Shown piece after piece: positions 9,715 through 18,266 of a stretch of 51,035 bases of DNA (position 1 is its first letter; each line of letters opens with the position of its first letter). This DNA comes from Colwellia sp. (lineage in GTDB: Bacteria; Pseudomonadota; Gammaproteobacteria; Enterobacterales; Alteromonadaceae), in NCBI GenBank assembly GCA_029938115.1, contig JAPYOP010000032.1:1-51035 (forward strand), read 5' to 3'. The notes below the pieces were generated by a model. That model was not told the origin of the DNA, did no database searches, and saw only the letters and a program-made list of their open reading frames with translations. A program made the position numbers and the translations under genes.

Positions 9715-9966
9715 TTATTTAAACCAAACTTTACCACCAATCATTTTATAAGCAGGAGTGCCCTTTATTAAAGTTTCACGGGCGAATATCTTTTTACATT
9801 GAGGGCAAGCACAATCTATGGTCGTATAATCTTGGCTGATGCGCTCTTTAAAGCATTTCACCAAGGCACCCTTGCCACCTTTACGGTATTTAAAAAGCGG
9901 TGCATTACACGTTTTGCAAAAAATATCGACTGTTTTGCTTGGGGCTTTTTTATTGGGCTTAGACAT
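9715..9966 (-). CDS. Small zinc-ribbon protein, function unknown
   Basis: 83 residues, basic. Two CxxC knuckles, Cys17/Cys20 (FCKTC) and Cys54/Cys57 (CPQC), with additional Cys38 and Cys52, suggest one bound zinc. No membrane segment or signal peptide is visible. It lies 27 bp after the stop of the FtsZ paralogue on the same strand, so the two are probably co-transcribed. Similar stand-alone zinc-ribbon proteins occur in marine gammaproteobacteria, but I know of no assigned function. Confidence 0.75.
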   Translation of the reverse strand: MSKPNKKAPSKTVDIFCKTCNAPLFKYRKGGKGALVKCFKERISQDYTTIDCACPQCKKIFARETLIKGTPAYKMIGGKVWFK

Positions 9967-9993
9967 AATGAATCAATATATACATAAACCACC

Positions 9994-11136
9994 TCAAGAT
10001 GCTGATTTCGCTTTTGCTTTTTGTGCTCTCATGGCCATAAGGTTTCTAGTGACGGTGGGAATATCCAAATAATTTGGCTCTGCGTCGCCAAAAGTTAGCT
10101 CTTCATCAATGTAATCATTCTCTTTACATGCTTGCTGAACTTCAAAATCTTTGTGTTCTTGGCTGCTACTTTGAACTGTTTCATCTATACCAGAAGCAAC
10201 AATCAAAATTTCAATTTCTGATGATAAATTAGGATCTAAAGTGACACCGGGTACAATAAGTACTGATTTATTCGTGATTTTTTCTCTAATATGATCAATT
10301 AAGCCATTATATGTGGATAGCTTGGGCTCAGCTTTACAAAACAACTGAAAAATTATTCCCTTGGCAGTATCAATTTTAGCAATAGAAACGAGTGGATTAT
10401 TCAGTGCTTGGTCTAATGCATCAAAAGCAAGCTCCTCGGTGTCAGCTTTACCCACACCTAAGATAGATTCACCTTCATAAGAAAGAATGCTAGAAAAATC
10501 GTTTTTATCAACATTAACATAGCCTGTTTCCGTTAACATTTGCACCAATGAAACGAGTAAGTTCTTCAATACTTCGTTACTTTGATTAAAAGCAGAAAAC
10601 AAACCAACGCTTTCACCTAAGCCTTTTAAAAGCAGATCATTAGATAGCGTGATATAAGCATGAATAGGATCTTTTATATCAGCGATACCTTGCAAAGCAA
10701 AATCCATGCGCAGCTTTCCTTCTGATTCAAAAGGTAGGGTGACAATAGCTAAACAATTTATATTCAATTCGCGTGCAATTTTGGCAACTAAAGGGCTCGC
10801 GCCTGTACCTGTCCCTCCCCCAAAGCCAGCAGTGATTATAACAATATCACTACCCATTATTGCATTGGTTAATAGCTCTTCACTTTCTTGCGCCGCCTTT
10901 AAACCGACTTCTGGATTAGATCCTGCCCCGTAACCCTTAGTGAGATCTTCACCAATTAAAATCTTGTTCTTTACTTGCAGTGAATTCAACGCAGCAAGAT
11001 CGGTATTAATAGCAATTAAATTTACTTTATCTGCCAAATTGTTTTCATAAAGCATGTTGATGGTATTACAACCGCAACCACCTATACCTATCACGGTAAT
11101 AAGTAATTCAGGGTTGGAATGTATAAGCTCTTTCAT
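9994..11136 (-). CDS. ftsZ: FtsZ paralogue (tubulin-like GTPase) outside the dcw cluster
   Basis: 380 residues from the ATG at 11136, which has AGGA six bases upstream; the ATG ten codons earlier has no such site. The tubulin signature GGGTGTG is intact (in TAGFGGGTGTGASPLVAKI), as is the nucleotide loop near the N-terminus (VIGIGGCGCNT, canonical GGGGGN). The T7 catalytic loop is NVDKND, keeping the Asn and both Asp of NxDxxD needed for GTP hydrolysis across subunits. The C-terminus carries EPNYLDIPTVTRN, close to the FtsA/ZipA-binding tail of canonical FtsZ (YLDIPAFLRK), but the FL pair is replaced by VT and about 15 basic residues are added. There are no division genes around it, so it is probably a second FtsZ beside the normal one. 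A role in division is inferred, not shown. Confidence 0.88.
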   Translation of the reverse strand: MKELIHSNPELLITVIGIGGCGCNTINMLYENNLADKVNLIAINTDLAALNSLQVKNKILIGEDLTKGYGAGSNPEVGLKAAQESEELLTNAIMGSDIVIITAGFGGGTGTGASPLVAKIARELNINCLAIVTLPFESEGKLRMDFALQGIADIKDPIHAYITLSNDLLLKGLGESVGLFSAFNQSNEVLKNLLVSLVQMLTETGYVNVDKNDFSSILSYEGESILGVGKADTEELAFDALDQALNNPLVSIAKIDTAKGIIFQLFCKAEPKLSTYNGLIDHIREKITNKSVLIVPGVTLDPNLSSEIEILIVASGIDETVQSSSQEHKDFEVQQACKENDYIDEELTFGDAEPNYLDIPTVTRNLMAMRAQKAKAKSAS

Positions 11137-11606
11137 AAATATTCCTAAGCTGCGATTTGATATCATTCAAATTTGAGCGTCACCATATTGGTATTATTTT
11201 CGACATTGTCATCATATTTTTATAATGCATTTAACGTCGTATTAGATATAAAATTTCATTGTTCATACCTTATTATAATGATCAATTTTTTAATCTTCCA
11301 CCTTAATTCAATAACTCTAGCGTTATTAATTATCAACAGCAGTTATAAACCCTTCTTAAAAAACATTTTATTCTCCCATATTTATATCTATCACTTAAAT
11401 AACGCAGTTAAGGCACTTAAACAGAAGTGAACATTCACTTTACTGCTGTACAGGGTTGCCAGGGTTATCTATATACAGAAGGAAGGGTTACTGGGGTTGT
11501 TGTGATTATGATGAGCGGGGTTACTGGGGGTGTTGTTGTTTTGACTTTAAGGGTTCTTGGGGTTATAGTTTGTTCATTAGCTTTGTTATAAAAAAAATGG
11601 TGAAAT
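11137..11606. other. Intergenic region between divergent FtsZ-paralogue and hicB-like genes
   Basis: About 470 bp. The first 290 bp are very AT-rich and contain a spurious-looking open frame (11173-11430, no ribosome-binding site, low-complexity hydrophobic product). The last 160 bp are unusually G-rich on the plus strand and hold the repeat cluster annotated separately. No HicA-like coding sequence is visible before the antitoxin gene. Confidence 0.5.
11453..11566 (+). repeat. G-run cluster with imperfect GGGTTACTGGGG repeats
   Basis: GGGTTACTGGGG occurs at 11485-11496, and a near copy extended by one G on each side at 11517-11530. Each is followed by a GTTGTTG-like stretch, giving a roughly 32-bp imperfect tandem period. 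Additional GGGTT runs lie at 11453, 11462 and 11551, and TTGGGGTT at 11558-11565. With at least six runs of three or more G on one strand, the region could form G-quadruplexes. This is unusual in otherwise AT-rich DNA. Function unknown. Confidence 0.55.
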
Positions 11607-12029
11607 ATGAACTATGCAATTGTCTTTTCAAATGAACAAAACTCAGAGATATATCAGGTAAGTGTTCCTGACCTCCCCGGTTGTAATATTAGTGTTGAAA
11701 CAATCGATATGGGATTAGAAAAAATAAGCCAAACTATTAAGTCTCATTTATCAATATTGGCTGAATATGGAGAAAAAATTCCATCAGCTTCAAGTGTAGA
11801 AAAACATAGGCAACAATATGCTGCTCAAAATCCGCACAGCTATACACGCGCATTTTGGGCTATTGTGGATATTGATATAACGGCGTATTTAGGTAAGAGT
11901 CACAAAATTAATGTCACTCTACCAGAGTTGTTGATAAAGCAAATAGATGAACGAGTAAGCCAAAGCTCTGCTTATAAAACCAGATCAGGCTTTATTGCGA
12001 GTGCTTGTTTAGTAGAATTAGGAAAATGA
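11607..12029 (+). CDS. hicB: HicB-family antitoxin (no adjacent HicA seen)
   Basis: 140 residues. The N-terminal half (about 1-70) is the HicB partial-RNase-H-like fold with VSVPDLPGC. The C-terminal 45 residues (KINVTLPELLIKQIDERV...TRSGFIASACLVEL) are a ribbon-helix-helix DNA-binding motif of the HicB_lk/CopG type. HicB proteins neutralise HicA mRNA interferases and repress their own operon. Here neither the upstream G-rich region nor the 50 bp before bioD holds a HicA-like ORF (about 60 residues with a double-stranded RNA-binding fold). It is therefore a solitary HicB, either an orphan antitoxin or a repressor acting elsewhere. Confidence 0.82.
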   Translation: MNYAIVFSNEQNSEIYQVSVPDLPGCNISVETIDMGLEKISQTIKSHLSILAEYGEKIPSASSVEKHRQQYAAQNPHSYTRAFWAIVDIDITAYLGKSHKINVTLPELLIKQIDERVSQSSAYKTRSGFIASACLVELGK

Positions 12030-12079
12030 TGAAGACAATATTTAATCAGGTATTACTTAGCGGTATCAGAACAACGTTT

Positions 12080-12796
12080 TTATTTGGTAAGTAATGGTGT
12101 TAGGTCGATTTCACTAGCAGCAGCACAAATTTTATCATGCAAGCTCATGGCTGAATCATGATAAAAGCTAAGTAGCGCTATTTTTGGCATAGGTAGTAGT
12201 TGCTCAAGGCTAGCAATGTTTTCACTAAGGTTTGACATTGGTTGTTCACTCGCGTTATTTGCAATCCATGCTACGCAATTAAGACCATCAGCTATAATTG
12301 CTTGATAAGTGAGTAAGGCATGATTCAAGCAACCTAACTTCATATTAACAACTAGAATTACATCTTGTTTTGTGTCGATTGCAAAGTCAGACAAAAAGCT
12401 TGCTTTGGTAGCTGTTATGCTTAAAGGTAGTCGCCAGCCTCCTGCTCCTTCCGTTAGATTAATATCAGCTTGCAATGATAAAACTTTTTCAAAACCTTGC
12501 GCTACTTCTTCAATAGATATTGTACGATTGATCCTCGCAGCAGCTATATGTGGTGCTATTGCTTCAATTAGTGCTATAGGGTTTACTTCATTAATTGTCT
12601 GCTTACAGTTAGCAAATTCACTTAACAGCTTTGCATCTTCGTTAACTAATGAATTTCCTACTTGCTGACAACCTGCCGCAATCGGCTTATAGGCTGAAAC
12701 TTTGTTGCCAGACTTAACTAAGCCATGAATTAAAGCACAAGCAACAAATGTTTTTCCTGCATCGGTATCGGTCGCGGTAATAAAGACGTTTTGCAT
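12080..12796 (-). CDS. bioD: Dethiobiotin synthetase BioD
   Basis: 238 residues. The N-terminal P-loop TDTDAGKT (about 9-16) is the signature of ATP-dependent dethiobiotin synthetase. Further family motifs are KPIAAGCQ (substrate lysine region) and EGAGGWRLPL. The enzyme carboxylates DAPA with CO2 and ATP to form dethiobiotin, the penultimate step of biotin synthesis, in the cytosol. It is the last gene of the bioB-F-C-D operon, 26 bp after bioC. It converges on the hicB-like gene, with only 50 bp between the stops. Confidence 0.96.
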   Translation of the reverse strand: MQNVFITATDTDAGKTFVACALIHGLVKSGNKVSAYKPIAAGCQQVGNSLVNEDAKLLSEFANCKQTINEVNPIALIEAIAPHIAAARINRTISIEEVAQGFEKVLSLQADINLTEGAGGWRLPLSITATKASFLSDFAIDTKQDVILVVNMKLGCLNHALLTYQAIIADGLNCVAWIANNASEQPMSNLSENIASLEQLLPMPKIALLSFYHDSAMSLHDKICAAASEIDLTPLLTK

Positions 12797-12822
12797 TTTT
12801 ATTTCTTACACCTATTTTTATG

Positions 12823-13620
12823 TTAATTATTTAATTTAACAACAAGGCCAGAGTACAAACGGTAAGTTGCTGGATAAATACCACTAGGCTCAAGAAAGTC
12901 TTGATAATGCTCTGTCATAGCAAACCATTTGTCTTTACCCGATAAACCTCTATTCTTTTTCTTTGGTAAGTGATTTGCACCTAAACCTTTAAGCTCTCTA
13001 GCTAGGTGAATAACATTTTGATACTCGAGAATGATATCTTGGCACTTGTGCTCTAAAACACTAGAAGCTTCAGTATTGAAATACTCACCTAACTGCTCTT
13101 CTGTCTTAAAATCAATTACATGTTGATCATCATCAACCTGTCTCCATGATGACTTCAGTTCGTGCAATGTACCATCAACCAAAGTAGTGAATATGATCAA
13201 TCCACCAGGTTTTAAAACCCGTAACATTTCTTTAATGGCAACATCAAGTGGCTCGCACCATTGAATCACCAAGTTTGAATATATAAAGTCGATACACTCA
13301 TCTTGAAGCGGTATTTTGTGGGCGTCAGCTTCAAGCCACATTATGTTATTACTTCTAGTTTCTTTAGCAAATTTAAGCATTTTTTTAGAGAAGTCTAGAC
13401 CAATAACTTGGTTGTAAGACGATGCTAATAAGTCAGTAAAAAAACCTGTGCCCGAGCCTAAATCAAGTACACAAAGATCATTTCGATTAGGTAACCAAGG
13501 CATTAAATGTTTACCCGAGAATCGCTGTAATCGGGCGGATACATCGTAAGATTTACTGGCTAAACCAAAGCTTGTCGCAATTTTTATCTGGTTTTGTTGA
13601 TGTGTTCTAGTTGTGGTCAT
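12823..13620 (-). CDS. bioC: Malonyl-ACP O-methyltransferase BioC
   Basis: 265 residues, class I SAM-dependent methyltransferase fold with the glycine-rich SAM loop VLDLGSGTGFFT (about 51-62) and an acidic residue at the end of the next strand (VIGLDFSKKML). BioC methylates the free carboxyl of malonyl-ACP, so the fatty-acid synthase can build the pimeloyl chain. Its ATG directly abuts the bioF TAG stop without an intervening base, so translation is probably coupled. The demethylating partner (BioH, BioG or similar) is not in this window. Confidence 0.95.
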   Translation of the reverse strand: MTTTRTHQQNQIKIATSFGLASKSYDVSARLQRFSGKHLMPWLPNRNDLCVLDLGSGTGFFTDLLASSYNQVIGLDFSKKMLKFAKETRSNNIMWLEADAHKIPLQDECIDFIYSNLVIQWCEPLDVAIKEMLRVLKPGGLIIFTTLVDGTLHELKSSWRQVDDDQHVIDFKTEEQLGEYFNTEASSVLEHKCQDIILEYQNVIHLARELKGLGANHLPKKKNRGLSGKDKWFAMTEHYQDFLEPSGIYPATYRLYSGLVVKLNN

Positions 13621-14823
13621 CTAAATGAGCGCCTCGTTTAAGCAATTAGCTAGATGTCTGATATCATTATGGTTATGGTTAGTGCAAATAGTTACGCGTA
13701 ACCTTGAGCTACCAACTAAAACCGTTGGAGGACGTATAGCGGTTAGCCAAATCCCGTTGTTTTTTAATTGTTCACTTATCTTCAATGCCTTTTGTTCATC
13801 TCCAATCAATATAGCGTGAATGGATGAATCCGAAGGGATAATTTCAATACTTTTATCGAGTAATTGCATCAATAAATCGCTTAGTTCAACAACCTTATCT
13901 CGACGCCATTGTTCTTGTTGAATAAGCTCAATACTTTTAATTGTAGCCCAAGCTAGCGCAGGTGAAATCGCGGTTGAATAAATGTAATGTCTAGCAAAGT
14001 TGATTAAATAGTCATGCAAGTTTTCATTACATGCTAAAAAAGCACCGCTGGTGGCTATCGCTTTACCAAAAGTTGCCATGACTATATTGGCTTGCCCTGC
14101 TTTATGATCATTCAATAAGCCAACACTACCTTGGCCTTGTTCGCCTATAACGCCAATGCTGTGCGCGTCATCTAGATAAAGCCAAGCATCGTGCTCTTTG
14201 GCTAAATAAGCAAGTTCAGAGAGCTTTGCTTTATCGCCATCCATACTAAAAACACCTTCAGAAGCTATAAGCTTGTTGATGGAGTCACTCTTCGATAAAA
14301 GTTGCGATAGTTGCGCTGTATTATTATGAGCAAAGCGTTTCACTTTTGCTTTACTTGAAAAAGCACCGTCAAGCATTGAAGCATGAGAAAGTTTATCTAG
14401 AAAGAAGTGACCGCCATCGGTGCCTTTTTCTTGATCTGGAGATTGGCCTAGCGCATTAAATAAGGCAACATTAGCGGCAAAACCACTCGAAAATAACAAG
14501 CATTTAGGTTTATTCAGCCACTGACAAATTTTTTCTTCTAGGGCTTGGTGAGCATAATGATAACCAGTAACTAGGCTTGAAGAGCTTGAGCATAAACCAA
14601 ACTTATCAATCCCTTCTTGCATCGCTTTATTTATTTGAGCGTGATTATTTAAACCTAAATAATCATTTGATGAAAAATTTATATACGTTTTACCATCAAC
14701 AATAATTTTTGCGTTATGAGTTTGTGAAGAACTAACCGCTGCTTGTTGCACACAAAATCGCTGTCTATAACGAGAAAGTGATTTTTGCGCTAATAATTTT
14801 CGTTTAGTGAATTCAAATGCCAT
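13621..14823 (-). CDS. bioF: 8-amino-7-oxononanoate synthase BioF
   Basis: 400 residues, alpha-oxoamine synthase family (fold-type I PLP enzyme). Visible motifs are [10 protein letters not shown] near the N-terminus, the aspartate motif LDDAHSIGV, and the PLP-binding Lys254 in [12 protein letters not shown]. It condenses pimeloyl-ACP with L-alanine to give KAPA and CO2. Second gene of the minus-strand operon, 43 bp after bioB. Length matches the family (E. coli 384). Confidence 0.96.
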   Translation of the reverse strand: MAFEFTKRKLLAQKSLSRYRQRFCVQQAAVSSSQTHNAKIIVDGKTYINFSSNDYLGLNNHAQINKAMQEGIDKFGLCSSSSSLVTGYHYAHQALEEKICQWLNKPKCLLFSSGFAANVALFNALGQSPDQEKGTDGGHFFLDKLSHASMLDGAFSSKAKVKRFAHNNTAQLSQLLSKSDSINKLIASEGVFSMDGDKAKLSELAYLAKEHDAWLYLDDAHSIGVIGEQGQGSVGLLNDHKAGQANIVMATFGKAIATSGAFLACNENLHDYLINFARHYIYSTAISPALAWATIKSIELIQQEQWRRDKVVELSDLLMQLLDKSIEIIPSDSSIHAILIGDEQKALKISEQLKNNGIWLTAIRPPTVLVGSSRLRVTICTNHNHNDIRHLANCLNEALI

Positions 14824-14866
14824 TTATCTCATCATACCCTTTCGAACTAAAATACGACCTACATTT

Positions 14867-15964
14867 TTAATGAGCGGCATTGTAAAACAAATCTTTATTT
14901 TGTTCATTCACTAAAGAGGTTTTCAGTGTTTTATCTTGTATGGCACTGTCATCAACGGTTGTTTCGGTATTAATACCCAATTTATTAAATAATTGAGTGT
15001 CTTTATCTGTTTCAGGGTTTTCTGCCGTTAATAATTTACAACCATAGAATATTGAATTAGCACCCGCTAAAAAGCACAACGATTGCATTTGTTCATTCAT
15101 TGCTGAGCGGCCAGCAGACAAGCGCACATGAGATTTTGGCATCATAATACGCGCTACCGCGATACAACGGATAAAGTCAAAACTTTCTAAATCGTCAACG
15201 TCTGCAAGTGGCGTACCCTCGACTTTGACCAACATGTTAATGGGTACACTTTCCGGTTGTTTCGGTAAGTTAGCTAACTGTACTAATAAAGAAGCTCTAT
15301 CAACGGTTTTTTCACCTAAACCGACAATGCCGCCACTACACACCTTCATGCCAGCGCTGCGAACGTGATCTAAAGTATCGAGCCTATCTTGATAAGTTCT
15401 TGTGGTGATAATTTGATTGTAATGCTCTGGTGAGGTATCAAGATTATGATTGTAATAATCTAAGCCTGCATCTTGTAATTGTTGCGCTTGTGCTTCGTCT
15501 AACATGCCCAAGGTCATGCATGATTCCATACCTAATGCTTTCACGCCCTTAATCATATCAAGTACTACGGGCATATCACGTGTTTTAGGATTACGCCAAG
15601 CAGCGCCCATACAAAAACGTGTTGAGCCCATGTCTTTGGCTTTTTGTGCCGCTTCTAATACTTTTTCTACTTCCATTAAACGTTCTTTTTCAAGATTTGT
15701 TTTATTTCGAGCACTTTGCGAGCAATACTTACAATCTTCAGGACATGCCCCTGTTTTAATTGACAGCAGCGTACTGACTTGTACTTCATTCGCATTAAAG
15801 TTTTGACGATGCACCGTTTGCGCTTGAAACATTAAATCATTAAAAGGTAAGGCAAATAATGTCTGTACTTCAGCTAAAGTCCAATTTTGGCGAACATCTG
15901 ATGTTTCAGAATTTGAAGTGAAAGAAGGTACTGCTTGTGCCGCTTTGAGTTGAGTTTGAGACAT
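14867..15964 (-). CDS. bioB: Biotin synthase BioB (radical SAM)
   Basis: 365 residues from ATG 15964. The radical-SAM cluster motif CPEDCKYC (Cys74, Cys78, Cys81) binds the 4Fe-4S cluster. [10 protein letters not shown] and the later conserved Arg/Cys residues belong to the 2Fe-2S sulphur-donor site. It inserts sulphur into dethiobiotin to make biotin. The frame stays open to an ATG at 16012. I prefer 15964 because the upstream ATG falls between the -35 and -10 elements of the best promoter and has no ribosome-binding site. First gene of bioB-F-C-D, divergent from bioA. Confidence 0.95.
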   Translation of the reverse strand: MSQTQLKAAQAVPSFTSNSETSDVRQNWTLAEVQTLFALPFNDLMFQAQTVHRQNFNANEVQVSTLLSIKTGACPEDCKYCSQSARNKTNLEKERLMEVEKVLEAAQKAKDMGSTRFCMGAAWRNPKTRDMPVVLDMIKGVKALGMESCMTLGMLDEAQAQQLQDAGLDYYNHNLDTSPEHYNQIITTRTYQDRLDTLDHVRSAGMKVCSGGIVGLGEKTVDRASLLVQLANLPKQPESVPINMLVKVEGTPLADVDDLESFDFIRCIAVARIMMPKSHVRLSAGRSAMNEQMQSLCFLAGANSIFYGCKLLTAENPETDKDTQLFNKLGINTETTVDDSAIQDKTLKTSLVNEQNKDLFYNAAH

Positions 15965-15998
15965 TGGTACTCGTTTGCATCTAGTTAAGTTAACGGGT

Positions 15999-16026
15999 AG
16001 TCTAGCGTTCATAGTGTTGATGTCAA
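15999..16026 (-). promoter_or_regulatory. Candidate sigma-70 promoter for the bioBFCD operon
   Basis: On the minus strand a perfect TTGACA (-35, 16026-16021) is separated by 16 bases from TAGACT (-10, 16004-15999). Transcription would begin near 15992, leaving a leader of roughly 27 bases before the bioB ATG at 15964. The -35 element lies inside the left half of the BirA-like operator, a layout that would allow repression. Motif-based; not shown experimentally. Confidence 0.5.
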
Positions 16027-16051
16027 CAATTAACAGAGCTTTTAGTTAACA
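16021..16051. promoter_or_regulatory. BirA-like operator between bioB and bioA
   Basis: TGTCAAC at 16021-16027 and GTTAACA at 16045-16051 form an inverted repeat (one mismatch) separated by exactly 17 bases. The known BirA (biotin protein ligase/repressor) signal in proteobacteria is of the type TTGTAAACC-N14/15-GGTTTACAA, so the heptamer core and spacing agree. It lies in the divergent promoter region and ends one base before the bioA start codon. It would let biotinyl-AMP-bound BirA repress both directions. A second palindrome, TGTTGA-TG-TCAACA, overlaps it at 16015-16028. Confidence 0.55.
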
Positions 16052-16052
16052 T

Positions 16053-17396
16053 ATGAACAAAAAACAAACAATCGGTAAAAGATCAACCTTACTCGAATTT
16101 GATAAAGAACATGTATGGCATCCATATACTTCAATGTCGTCGCCCTTGCCTTCTTATTTAGTTGAAAGCGCTAATGGCGTCTATATAAACCTCGCTAGTG
16201 GCGAGTCACTGGTTGATGGCATGTCGTCATGGTGGTCAGTATTGCATGGTTATAATCACCCAAAGTTGAATGCAGCTTTAGTTGAGCAATCAACAAAAAT
16301 GTCTCATGTAATGTTTGGTGGTTTAACCCATACTAGTGCAATAGAGTTATGTGACAAGCTTGTTCAACTAACGCCACAAGGCCTTGATAAAGTTTTTCTT
16401 AGCGACTCGGGCTCTGTTGCGGTCGAAGTAGCGATGAAAATGGCCTTTCAATATTGGCAGAGTAAAGAGGGACAAAATAAAGAGAATCGATCTTATGATT
16501 ACTCTTCAAAAACCAAATTGTTAACTGTTCGTAATGGTTATCATGGTGATACTTTTGCTGCCATGTCGGTGTGCGACCCCGTTACCGGCATGCATCAAAT
16601 TTTCGATAAAGTTTTAATGAAAAATATTTTTGCCCCTACGCCAACCTGTAAATTTGGTGAACAATGGCAAGCTGAAGATGTAAAAGAGCTCACCGAGTTA
16701 TTTAAGCGACACCATCATGAACTTGCTGCTTTTATTATAGAGCCTATTGTACAAGGTACAGGCGGAATGCGTTTTTATCATCCTGAATATTTAAAAGCAT
16801 GTCGACAATTATGTAATCAATATGATGTTTTATTGATTGTTGATGAAATAGCGACAGGTTTTGGCCGTACAGGTAAACTTTTTGCTTGTGAATGGGCTGA
16901 CATTAGCCCTGATATTATTTGTTTAGGTAAAACGCTAACCGGTGGTTACATTACACTTGCCGCAACACTTTGCACTAGTGAAATAGCCGAAACTATCAGT
17001 AATGGAGAAGCTGGCTGCTTTATGCATGGGCCAACATTTATGGGCAATGCCTTAGCGTGTGCTGTAGCTAATGCTAGCATTGATTTGCTGTTTGAAAATA
17101 ACTGGCAGCAACAAGTGCAGTCAATTGAACAAGCGTTACAAACATTATTATTACCACTAAAAAGTCATCTTCGAGTCAAAGATACTCGAGTACTTGGCTC
17201 GATAGGCGCAGTAGAATGCTTGCAAGCTGTCAATGTGGCAGTGATACAAAAACGTTTTGTCGAGTTAGGTGTTTGGATCCGCCCTTTTGGTAAGCTTATT
17301 TACATCATTCCTCCATTAGTGATTAACAAAGAGCAGATAGTAAAACTTGTTACCGCAATGACAACGGTTTTAAATGAAGATGAATGTTTTATATAA
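16053..17396 (+). CDS. bioA: Adenosylmethionine-8-amino-7-oxononanoate aminotransferase BioA
   Basis: 447 residues, class III PLP aminotransferase. HVWHPYTSM near the N-terminus is a BioA hallmark, DEIATGFGRTG is the aspartate motif, and Lys293 in LGKTLTGGY is the PLP Schiff-base lysine. It transfers the amino group of S-adenosylmethionine to KAPA to form DAPA. Divergent from bioB, with a putative BirA operator touching the start codon. No clear ribosome-binding site precedes the ATG, so the mRNA leader is probably very short. Confidence 0.96.
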   Translation: MNKKQTIGKRSTLLEFDKEHVWHPYTSMSSPLPSYLVESANGVYINLASGESLVDGMSSWWSVLHGYNHPKLNAALVEQSTKMSHVMFGGLTHTSAIELCDKLVQLTPQGLDKVFLSDSGSVAVEVAMKMAFQYWQSKEGQNKENRSYDYSSKTKLLTVRNGYHGDTFAAMSVCDPVTGMHQIFDKVLMKNIFAPTPTCKFGEQWQAEDVKELTELFKRHHHELAAFIIEPIVQGTGGMRFYHPEYLKACRQLCNQYDVLLIVDEIATGFGRTGKLFACEWADISPDIICLGKTLTGGYITLAATLCTSEIAETISNGEAGCFMHGPTFMGNALACAVANASIDLLFENNWQQQVQSIEQALQTLLLPLKSHLRVKDTRVLGSIGAVECLQAVNVAVIQKRFVELGVWIRPFGKLIYIIPPLVINKEQIVKLVTAMTTVLNEDECFI

Positions 17397-17415
17397 TGCG
17401 AGGCTGTAACACGTT

Positions 17416-17808
17416 TTATAAAACATTAGCAGCCTCCAAAACGTGATGTAAAATCACTGATAACCAAATAAGATTAAAACCCAATAAAAAATAAGCATTG
17501 TAATGTGTGTTGTCGTTACGTCTTCTACTGCGGTATTTGTGTATTAACATTGACGCATAACTGCCCGCAGCACTAAACCAAATAACGAGATATAAATACC
17601 CCGTTAATGGCGTTAACCAAAACTGTCTTACTTCGATATCATGATAACGTAACACGCCAAAATCAGTTTCAGGTGCAACAAAGTACGAAATATTTATCGC
17701 CGCAAGAAAAGCAAGCCAACTACAAACGGTGAGTGTTCTTGCAAGATAAAACCAAAAATCAATCGACTTTCGGCGCTCCTTTGTTGCTGAACTATTCTCT
17801 ATTCCCAT
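17416..17808 (-). CDS. Small inner-membrane protein, three predicted helices
   Basis: 130 residues. Hydrophobic segments lie at about 25-45 (LTVCSWLAFLAAINISYFV), 65-85 (WLTPLTGYLYLVIWFSA) and 105-125 (AYFLLGFNLIWLSVILHHV), with an Arg-rich cytoplasmic loop (KYRSRRRND). I recognise no functional family. It converges on bioA with 19 bp between stops. A weak inverted repeat (GAGGCTG/CAGCCTC, 17400-17436) spans the junction. Confidence 0.7.
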   Translation of the reverse strand: MGIENSSATKERRKSIDFWFYLARTLTVCSWLAFLAAINISYFVAPETDFGVLRYHDIEVRQFWLTPLTGYLYLVIWFSAAGSYASMLIHKYRSRRRNDNTHYNAYFLLGFNLIWLSVILHHVLEAANVL

Positions 17809-18266
17809 TCATTTTCTACTTTTTGTCATTATTATTAATTAATTTAGCAAGTTTTATTTGTTAAACAGAACAGTCACGGTAACATAACCACCTTAAAAAA
17901 ATCAGCACATTTGATAAATATACAAAAGGTTATTTCCGTATAAATTAAACTGTAACTTTTTTAATTTAAAGAAGGATATTTAACTTCTTTAAGCTACTGA
18001 CAATTAACTACTTTACAAAAAAATCAAACTCGGCCAATTGATTTACTACAATGAATAGATTTTCGGTATTTGCAAAGCAACAACATTGTTTGAGCGTGTA
18101 GCTATTTTTAATTTAGGTTAAATGCGCAGGAAATAGACAGTAAACTCGTTAAACAGGCAAAGTTAATCAGTTCCGGTCGACGTTGAATATATGAGCTAGG
18201 AGTGTATATACGTGTACGCAATTAAACTTGATTAGCTTCAAATACTCGCAGGAGCGATCATCACGA
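17809..18266. other. Intergenic region with one hairpin
   Basis: 458 bp between two minus-strand genes. A 9-bp hairpin, TTAAAGAAG/CTTCTTTAA with a nine-base loop, lies at 17966-17992. It has no adjacent T-tract on the minus strand beyond AATTAAA-like sequence, so its role as a terminator for the upstream kinase gene is doubtful. No ORF with family resemblance was seen. Confidence 0.4.

Noticed and set aside
11173..11430. 85-codon plus-strand open frame between the FtsZ paralogue and hicB
   Set aside because: No ribosome-binding site, low-complexity hydrophobic product from AT-rich DNA and no family resemblance; treated as intergenic.
15965..16012. Upstream ATG extending bioB by 16 codons
   Set aside because: It lies between the -35 and -10 of the best promoter and has no ribosome-binding site; the extra residues do not resemble BioB N-termini.
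17400..17436. GAGGCTG/CAGCCTC inverted repeat at the bioA 3' end
   Set aside because: Long loop, no T-tract and overlaps the neighbouring stop codon; not convincing as a terminator.
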